A stretch of DNA of 64,000 nucleotides from Exiguobacterium acetylicum. GTDB taxonomy: Bacteria > Bacillota > Bacilli > Exiguobacteriales > Exiguobacteriaceae. The translations under genes and the position numbers were made by a program. Of the stretch, positions 58,502-64,000 are shown one piece after another (the first letter of the stretch is position 1; every line of letters begins with the position of its first letter). The stretch is from positions 274,001 to 338,000 of the forward strand of contig NZ_CP082333.1 in assembly GCF_019890935.1 (NCBI RefSeq), written 5' to 3'. Under the pieces are notes generated by a model. It ran no database searches. It saw only the letters and a program-made list of their open reading frames with translations, and was not told the origin of the DNA.

Positions 58502-60574
58502 TTAATCCAGTGTATAGCGGTTAATTGTCTCGTGCAATTCACGTGAGAGTGTATAAATCTCTTCCGTTAGCGTATGCACGACATCCATTCGTTCGCTGAA
58601 GGCAAGCGATTGATCGGATGCGTGTTGGTTGTCTTGCGCGCTGGCGATGATTCCGGCGCGTAATTGTTCGGCTTGCGCGACGAGGTGCGAAGCGGTCGAT
58701 AAGACATCCCGGTTCGTTTCCGAAAGGGCCGACATATCAACGGTGACCCCTTTGGACTGGGTGACGATTGAATCAAATGACTGCGTCGCTTCCGTGACAC
58801 GAACGACACCGTCCTGAACGGCAACGGTTCCGCGTGCCATCGCGTCTTCGAGTTGTTTTGTCTCGCGTTGGATCGAATCGATCGTCTCCTGGACACGTCC
58901 CATCGATTGTTTTGATTGATTGGCAAGGTTCTGAATCTCGCGTGCAACGACGACGAATCCTTTGCCTTGTTCCCCGGCACGGGCCGCTTCGATCGAAGCA
59001 TTCAACGAGAGAAGGTTCGTTTCGTTAGCAATCGATTCGATGATGCTGATGATTTCTAAGATATTTTGAGAAGCGGTTTGAACGCGGCGTGATTTATCGG
59101 CGGCTTCGTCAATCGCGTTTTGAATCGATTGCATCTGTTCCGTGACCGCATGTAAATCCGAACGTCCGGTCGTCGCGAGACTTTCCGAACGGCTGGCGCT
59201 ATCGACGACGAGAGCCGATGTCTGCGCGGTCTGCTCGATTGTTGCCGTCAAGGATTGTAAGGACGCTGTATGCCCGTCGAACGCACCGGACTGTTGCTGG
59301 GCGGTCGCGGCGATGCCAGTCATCGCATGTGCCATCTCTTTCGTTCCGTGTCCGGTCTCTTCGGCTTCAACGACGAGTTCTGCGAGAGAGTCATCAATCG
59401 TCCGTGACATCGTATCGACCCGTTTCACGAGATCAATCAAAGATAGGCGCATCGTCTCAAATAAACGGGAGAGCTGTCCAATCTCATCACGTGACGTCGC
59501 AACGACGGGCTGTGATAAATCGTATTCGGCAATCGCACCCGCACTGTGCAGTAACGCGCGAATCGGTCGGACGAGTGTGCGTGTGAAGAGAATTGCAGCG
59601 AGTGCAACGAGAGCAATTAACGCCACTAACGCAATCAATAGCTTTTGGACGAAATCAGACAAGGCAGCAAAGACTTCTTCCGTATGGACTTCTGTGATCA
59701 ATCCCCAGTTAAGACCAGCGATTTTAAGGGGTGTGAAGGATGTCACGACTTCATGACCATCTGTGTCCGTTGTTTCTGTCGTTTTCGTCTGACCAGCAAT
59801 GACTTGTTTGACCGGCGTCGATTGAATGCGTTTTTCGCCGACTTCGGTCTGTTTCGTTGCCCGGAAATCAGACCGTAGACGTTGATCGGCACCAACGAGA
59901 TACGATTCACCGGTCTTACCGAGACCAGCCGTTGTTTTCATGATTTTATTAATTTTATTTCCGTCGAGCTGGAGCGCAAGCACCCCGCGCTTTTGCTTCG
60001 TCTTTGGGTCAACATAAGGGATCGCAAAGAAGGCAGCGGGAGCTTGTGATGGTTCGTAATACGCATAATCGGCGATGACGCCTTTTTGTTGTGTTAAGGC
60101 GTTTTGATAGGCTTTTCCGAGCCCAGACGATTTGAGATCACCCGTGACGACATTCTGACCGAGGTCCGGTTCCTTGAATGCGGTGTAGACGACATTTCCG
60201 TCTGAATCAATGAAGAAAACGTCATAGAAGCCGAACTGTTCGATGTACTGATTGAAATACGTATCGAATTTCTTCGCTTCTTGTTGGTAGGCGTCATTCG
60301 CCAGTCCACCGTCCGCAAACTGTTTCGTTAAAGGAGCGAATGCCTGCTGGACTTGTTCATTTTCAGCTAACGCTTCGAGATTCAAGAACTTCTCATCGAT
60401 ATGTTGCGTGACCGTTGCTTTTTTAGCATCACGAATCGCCTCAAGCTTTGAATAGGCCTCGTCTGTCAACGCACCTTTTGTTTCGACATACAAGAACGAG
60501 CCAATTAAGACGATCGGTACAATTGCAAGACCGAGAAAAGCGAGTAACATTTTCGGATACAGACCCCACTTCAT
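58502..60574 (-). CDS. Methyl-accepting chemotaxis protein with dCache sensor
   Basis: A 690-residue chemoreceptor of the McpA/TlpA type from Bacillus. Helix 1 is at about 8-30; an extracellular double Cache domain spans 35-305 ([20 protein letters not shown], then [20 protein letters not shown] in the membrane-distal and proximal modules). Helix 2 is at 310-335, HAMP 335-390, then the signalling region with [20 protein letters not shown] then [20 protein letters not shown] 60574 is chosen because CGGAG lies before it; the frame extends upstream without a site. Cache domains bind small acids, amino acids or amines. Confidence 0.94.
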   Translation of the reverse strand: MKWGLYPKMLLAFLGLAIVPIVLIGSFLYVETKGALTDEAYSKLEAIRDAKKATVTQHIDEKFLNLEALAENEQVQQAFAPLTKQFADGGLANDAYQQEAKKFDTYFNQYIEQFGFYDVFFIDSDGNVVYTAFKEPDLGQNVVTGDLKSSGLGKAYQNALTQQKGVIADYAYYEPSQAPAAFFAIPYVDPKTKQKRGVLALQLDGNKINKIMKTTAGLGKTGESYLVGADQRLRSDFRATKQTEVGEKRIQSTPVKQVIAGQTKTTETTDTDGHEVVTSFTPLKIAGLNWGLITEVHTEEVFAALSDFVQKLLIALVALIALVALAAILFTRTLVRPIRALLHSAGAIAEYDLSQPVVATSRDEIGQLSRLFETMRLSLIDLVKRVDTMSRTIDDSLAELVVEAEETGHGTKEMAHAMTGIAATAQQQSGAFDGHTASLQSLTATIEQTAQTSALVVDSASRSESLATTGRSDLHAVTEQMQSIQNAIDEAADKSRRVQTASQNILEIISIIESIANETNLLSLNASIEAARAGEQGKGFVVVAREIQNLANQSKQSMGRVQETIDSIQRETKQLEDAMARGTVAVQDGVVRVTEATQSFDSIVTQSKGVTVDMSALSETNRDVLSTASHLVAQAEQLRAGIIASAQDNQHASDQSLAFSERMDVVHTLTEEIYTLSRELHETINRYTLD

Positions 60575-60653
60575 CCGCACACACTCCGTTCTTATTGGAT
60601 TTCTTTTAGTGTACGAAAGGAAATACGGTGAAAGTACTACATTACCATATATT

Positions 60654-61685
60654 TTAAATGACTTTATTTTCCTTAGATGCTTTAGAATTCGAGTCAATGA
60701 GCCGATAGAAACGTTGCTGTTTGAACCACTGGGTATGTTGCTTTACTTCTTGATAGAGGACGAATAGAACGAAAGCGAAAACGAGACCGCGTCCGATCCA
60801 TGGTAAGACGAGAAGACCGTAGTTCATCGCAGCAAACAGCTGGAGTAAGAAACGACGTTTACTCGGATCCCGCAGATACGTGATCAGCGGGAGGTGCTGG
60901 TGCGTCTGCTTGAATAATCGCAGATGAAGGAACGGGCGCTTTCGGTGAGACGGCTTTGGTAAGGCACCGTTCAATTCAAGGACGGTCGCCGATAAACTCG
61001 ACTGTCGTTTCGTTGACAACAGGATATCCTCCGTTAATCCGTCCTCACGCCGTGACCAGTGCCGGACATGAAGGAATCCGAACAGCAATACACACAGTGC
61101 GACGACGAAGAGAGCAGGATGCGGTTGAAGCCAAAGCAGGAGCAACAGAGTGATGCGTCCGGTTGCCAGGGCGAGATGACCGCTCCATTTCCGCAAGAAC
61201 CGTTGCCCAGATAACCGGTATGTCCAAAAGCTAAAGAACGGTTGGAGCAAAGAGAGCGCAAGACTAATCAGCAGTACGGTGATACTAGACTGGTCAAACC
61301 GGATGCGATGTAACGGAAAACAGAGTAGATGTAATCCGGCAGTCAATAGAAAAATCCGCACGAAGTGATACCGAACGGAATACCACTTCATTCGAACGAT
61401 CGCTCCAGGAACCGGTTTGAAGAAGAGGCGATCTGCTGGTTCGAACCAGGCGTAAAAGGCGGGCAGGAATCCATACAGAATCCATCCGAGTAAAATCCAA
61501 GCGACCGGAACCGTTTGAACCCAGTCCGCTTGACCGTTTAAGATTTGAACCGTCTCATAGATGATGAACAGACCGACTGGAATGACGAGATACAGCAAAA
61601 TCGTCCAATCGAAAATTTCTCGAAAGAAGCGACGCTGTTCCGCATGCCGTCGACGGATCCGTTGCTTCAAAAAGGTTTCAATCAT
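60654..61685 (-). CDS. ecsB: ABC transporter membrane subunit (EcsB-like)
   Basis: A 343-residue membrane protein with about six to eight helices. It begins [20 protein letters not shown] and contains [18 protein letters not shown] and a run of helices between 150 and 220, as in EcsB proteins; it is shorter than Bacillus EcsB (about 400). It overlaps the gene of the ATP-binding subunit by eight bases. The Ecs system affects protein secretion, competence and intramembrane proteolysis in Bacillus and is thought to clear peptides. The assignment depends on the neighbour, since EcsB itself is poorly conserved. Confidence 0.78.
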   Translation of the reverse strand: MIETFLKQRIRRRHAEQRRFFREIFDWTILLYLVIPVGLFIIYETVQILNGQADWVQTVPVAWILLGWILYGFLPAFYAWFEPADRLFFKPVPGAIVRMKWYSVRYHFVRIFLLTAGLHLLCFPLHRIRFDQSSITVLLISLALSLLQPFFSFWTYRLSGQRFLRKWSGHLALATGRITLLLLLWLQPHPALFVVALCVLLFGFLHVRHWSRREDGLTEDILLSTKRQSSLSATVLELNGALPKPSHRKRPFLHLRLFKQTHQHLPLITYLRDPSKRRFLLQLFAAMNYGLLVLPWIGRGLVFAFVLFVLYQEVKQHTQWFKQQRFYRLIDSNSKASKENKVI

Positions 61686-62358
61686 GCTCGAGCACCATCG
61701 CTTCCATGATGTCGAATAAGCGGGCACCGGGCTGACCAGAGGCTGCACCGATTTGAGCGAGTGTTCCTTGATGTTTGATGCGCCCTTGATCAATCCAGAC
61801 AAAGTCGTCACACAGACGTTCTGCGGAATCAAGGACATGGGTGACGAGCAGAATCGCAACGCCACGCGTTCGTTCTGCTTCGAGTAAATGCAACAACCGA
61901 ATCGTCGCGACCGCGTCGAGACCAACGAACGGTTCATCGATGATCAGGCAGTCTGCGCGTTGCATCAAGGCACAGACGAGCATCACCTTCTGTTTCATTC
62001 CTTTAGAGAAAGAAGATACATAGTCACTCGTGACGGCATGCAGTTCGAACGTCTTTAAGAGTCGTTCGGTATAGGCATGATCTGTCTCGTGGAGCGAGGC
62101 GACCAGCTCAAGATGCTCGGCGAGCGTCAAATATTCGTAATAGGTTGGCTGCTCCGGAATATAGGCAAGTGAGACCGGTAAATCGATCTCTCCTTCGACC
62201 CAAGGTAGCGTACCGAACATCGCTTGAATCGTCGTACTTTTTCCTGCACCGTTCGTCCCGATCAAACCGGTGATGGATCCAGGGTGTAAGGAAAACGTGA
62301 TCTCTTGTAAGACGGGCTGACCGACGTCATAACCGGCTTGTTGAATGGATACATGCAT
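61678..62358 (-). CDS. ecsA: ABC transporter ATP-binding subunit (EcsA-like)
   Basis: A 226-residue ATPase. Walker A is IGTNGAGKSTTIQ near residue 38, the signature is SFSKGMKQKVMLVCALM (a K in place of the usual Q, as in EcsA), Walker B is CLIIDEPFVGLD and the switch His is in LLVTHVLDSAERL. The stretch AYIPEQPTYYEYLTLAEHLE also matches EcsA. ATG 62358 is chosen because AAGGAG lies nine bases before it; ATG 62367 would touch the ribosome binding site. It is the first gene of the ecsAB pair. Confidence 0.9.
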   Translation of the reverse strand: MHVSIQQAGYDVGQPVLQEITFSLHPGSITGLIGTNGAGKSTTIQAMFGTLPWVEGEIDLPVSLAYIPEQPTYYEYLTLAEHLELVASLHETDHAYTERLLKTFELHAVTSDYVSSFSKGMKQKVMLVCALMQRADCLIIDEPFVGLDAVATIRLLHLLEAERTRGVAILLVTHVLDSAERLCDDFVWIDQGRIKHQGTLAQIGAASGQPGARLFDIMEAMVLEHD

Positions 62359-62507
62359 GTGAAACATCTCCTTTCACTACATCTACTGATAGAAGAAGAA
62401 AAATGTTTCACAGCAACAGAAATCAGCAGAACCATAGTAAAAAATGTAACAGGTTAAAAATAACAAATGGACTATAATGGAAATATCAATTTTAGAGGAT
62501 GATCACG

Positions 62508-62945
62508 ATGCAAACAGTCGAGCGAATTTATTTTCGGGAGTCCGACATGGGAAGAGGACAGACGTTTTGGTGGGATCGTACAAGTCGAACGCTTCGTGCG
62601 GAAGATGAGGAAAGACGATTATCCGGATGGTGGTTTCAAGAACTAAATTTACCAGAGGAATTGAATCCGTTACTGATAGAACTGACAGAAGAGGACATCT
62701 ACTTAATCGACATGTGGTCGGATCGGTTCGATGCAGAAGTTTGGCGAAACTATCCGCATCCTGAAGGCGTTATGATTTGTGACGGCACGGATTGGGAAAT
62801 TCATGTGACGACAGAAAATGGTACAGAGAAACTTTCAGGATCAAATATCTATCCACCTGGATGGTGGATGATTCGGGAACTCTTATACGGTTACTACGAT
62901 GCCGGGAGTAACCGAAAAGACGAAGAAGGGGAGGATGAACAATGA
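62508..62945 (+). CDS. Acidic tryptophan-rich protein of unknown function
   Basis: A 145-residue soluble protein that I do not recognise. It is rich in Trp and acid residues (FWWDRTSRTL, GWWFQELNLPEEL, YPPGWWMIRELLYGYYD) and ends in a Lys/Asp/Glu tail. ATG 62508 lies nine bases after AGAGG; ATG 62499 is too close. The gene overlaps the next by four bases (ATGA), so the soluble protein and a small membrane protein are produced together, as in some immunity or regulatory pairs, but there is no direct sign of such a role. Confidence 0.72.
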   Translation: MQTVERIYFRESDMGRGQTFWWDRTSRTLRAEDEERRLSGWWFQELNLPEELNPLLIELTEEDIYLIDMWSDRFDAEVWRNYPHPEGVMICDGTDWEIHVTTENGTEKLSGSNIYPPGWWMIRELLYGYYDAGSNRKDEEGEDEQ

Positions 62946-63286
62946 AAAGAGCACTATTGTATCTGATTCCGTTTGCGTGGCTAGGACCTTACCTCGATTG
63001 GAAAACGGGTTCGATATTAGGGTATGTCTTATTTTTGTTTGGACTTGGTGTACTATCGTATTCACTTGCACGGAGTGGAAAACCGAAATACATCGTCATC
63101 GGCAACATGGTTTCGTTTGCGATTTCGTACGGGATCGCACTCAGTGTAGGGGAAGAATACGGCGAAGGATACTTCAAGCCATTGACAGCCAGTCAACTGG
63201 TTCTTGGAATGAGTGTCTTGAATCTGGTCGTGCAAATACCGATTGTGATGAATGCGATTCAAAACAAAGTGATGAAAAGGAGTTAG
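62942..63286 (+). CDS. Four-helix membrane protein of unknown function
   Basis: A 114-residue membrane protein with helices at about 4-14, 22-44, 48-68 and 82-106 (LGYVLFLFGLGVLSYSLA, YIVIGNMVSFAISYGIAL, LVLGMSVLNLVVQIPIVM). There is no recognised motif. It is translationally coupled to the acidic protein before it (ATGA overlap). The gene marks the right end of normal base composition in this window; A/T-rich sequence starts about 100 bases later. Confidence 0.72.
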   Translation: MKRALLYLIPFAWLGPYLDWKTGSILGYVLFLFGLGVLSYSLARSGKPKYIVIGNMVSFAISYGIALSVGEEYGEGYFKPLTASQLVLGMSVLNLVVQIPIVMNAIQNKVMKRS

Positions 63287-63292
63287 AAGGAC

Positions 63293-63379
63293 ATGACGGA
63301 TGAGAGCCAGCAGTTACTTGATGTAATTTAGCGAATCCTAGAATTACAATCGCCACTCGACTTAATAGATAGTTATTAA
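63293..63379 (+). pseudogene. Short broken reading frame after the membrane protein gene
   Basis: ATG 63293, behind AGAAGG, opens MTDESQQLLDVI and then meets TAG at 63329. The same frame goes on RILELQSPLDLIDSY to a TAA near 63377. The ribosome binding site and position fit a third gene of the operon that has been cut short by a nonsense change and by the adjoining A/T-rich segment. A real 12-codon peptide cannot be excluded. Confidence 0.4.
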
Positions 63380-63551
63380 CGAGTGATTCGTAAGCAAAGT
63401 CTATATATAGTTTGTTTTATGACGAAAATAAGAATTATAAAATAACTAATTTTGAAAGATTTAAAAAACAATAGTATGCAATTTATATCTCAAAATAATA
63501 TAATGAAATTAATATAAATTAAGTTAACTTGTTTGCATAAAGGAGTCATAT

Positions 63552-63928
63552 ATGGAAAAAAATATAATGATTTTATTGAGTTGCTTTCTTCAAAGTATCT
63601 AGAAGATATTTTTAAAGTTAATTCAATAAAACTACCTGGCTTTAGAATCAACGGTCCAAATAATCCTGTAAAAATAAAAAAAATGAAAAATATATTATTA
63701 GAAGATATTCAATTGAAAAGCAAGTTACTTAAAACGATTGAGTATTATAAAAAAAATTACAATAAAGATTATACGTGGTCTTTAGTTACAACAATTCCTG
63801 ATGATTTAATTGATCAACTGATTCAAAAATATAGTGTTGAGGAAGTTATGTTGGGACTGATTAATGGTGATCATGAAGAAAAATTGTACGAGGTATCATA
63901 TAGATTTAATGAAAAAAATGTTAAATGA
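63552..63928 (+). CDS. Unrecognised A/T-rich gene, frameshifted at a poly-A tract by the start codon
   Basis: A good ribosome binding site (AAAGGAG) and ATG 63552 open MEKNIMILLSCFLQSI and stop at once. The long frame, one position off, codes for KYNDFIELLSSKYLEDIFKV and about 120 residues to 63928 but has no start with a ribosome binding site. One more A in the seven-A run after ATGG would give MEKKYNDFIEL in frame. The product would be a soluble, Lys/Ile/Asn-rich protein of about 126 residues. Base composition is far more A/T-rich than the rest, which suggests acquired DNA. No family recognised. Confidence 0.6.
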
Positions 63929-64000
63929 TCCTAATTTGTTAGTGGACAATAAAGAAGTAAATGAGAAAGATAATGATATTATGAATTTGCGAGATATTGT
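63909..64000 (+). CDS. Possible partial A/T-rich gene at the window edge
   Basis: A frame opening ATGAAAAAAATG codes for MKKMLNDPNLLVDNKEVNEK and onward to the window end without a stop. It overlaps the previous gene's end by 20 bases. The upstream GAGGT is about 14 bases away, so the start is weak. It may be a separate gene or the continuation of the frame before it after another shift. Confidence 0.35.
   Translation, partial: MKKMLNDPNLLVDNKEVNEKDNDIMNLRDI

Noticed and set aside
60575-60697. N-terminal extension of the dCache chemoreceptor
   Set aside because: Receptors of this type begin shortly before the first helix, as given by ATG 60574 with CGGAG in front.

Overview
The window reads as a chromosomal segment of a low-to-middle GC Gram-positive bacterium of the Bacillota. 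The gene families are those of Bacillus relatives: a bacillithiol-system redox protein, an OatA-type acyltransferase, FadF, CatE, SpeE-SpeB, EcsA-EcsB, MpfA and a CsoR-CopA-CopZ set. Purine-rich GGAGG ribosome binding sites are almost universal. The combination and codon habit suggest Exiguobacterium, but that genus call is inference. I recognise no rRNA, tRNA, CRISPR array, insertion sequence or prophage gene.

Layout. 1-4.4 kb: truncated betaine transporter, nitroreductase, spermidine synthase and agmatinase. 4.4-8.9 kb: Lrp-LysE pair, a DUF4397 wall protein with its sortase, and a HemAT-like oxygen sensor. 8.9-13.2 kb: copper efflux operon csoR-copA-copZ with a visible operator, then a DHA2 exporter. 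13.4-16.9 kb: SSADH / ThDP decarboxylase / bacilliredoxin operon, a candidate 2-oxoglutarate bypass. 17-22 kb: alpha-glucosidase behind a LacI-type operator, a gene-free stretch packed with nested palindromes, small genes, and a PhoA-type phosphatase behind a Pho-box-like repeat. 22-30 kb: fadF behind a FadR operator, merR-mpfA, an orphan LytS-like protein, galM and degV. 30-38.7 kb: twin crcB, a chemoreceptor, redox enzymes, catE with its HxlR repressor, and a NIPSNAP-Nudix fusion. 38.9-45 kb: PepSY and YtkA proteins, a TSP3-type acidic protein, and a copper-linked group (His-rich wall protein, CopC, CopD). 45-53.5 kb: OatA, a methyltransferase-response regulator-kinase operon, the ada-alkC repair operon, and a NUMOD4 protein. 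53.5-62.4 kb: a repeat protein with a sunset domain, two chemoreceptors, a GGDEF protein, Nudix and S51 proteins, and EcsBA. 62.5-64 kb: unknown genes running into a strongly A/T-rich island with broken reading frames.

How the parts work together. Copper handling appears twice: cytosolic efflux (csoR-copA-copZ) and surface binding or uptake (His-rich repeat protein, CopC, CopD). Cell-wall anchoring is linked by a shared MPxTGLGG sorting signal in two proteins and a lipoprotein sortase encoded here. Four chemoreceptors are scattered without cheA or flagellar genes; at least two have sequences resembling motility-sigma promoters.

The most unusual signal is a roughly 160-bp structured intergenic element, present in two inverted copies 15 kb apart, with compensatory base-pair changes between copies. 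One copy sits in a compound palindrome region that is itself bracketed by a repeated 28-bp palindrome. I could not match it to any described family.
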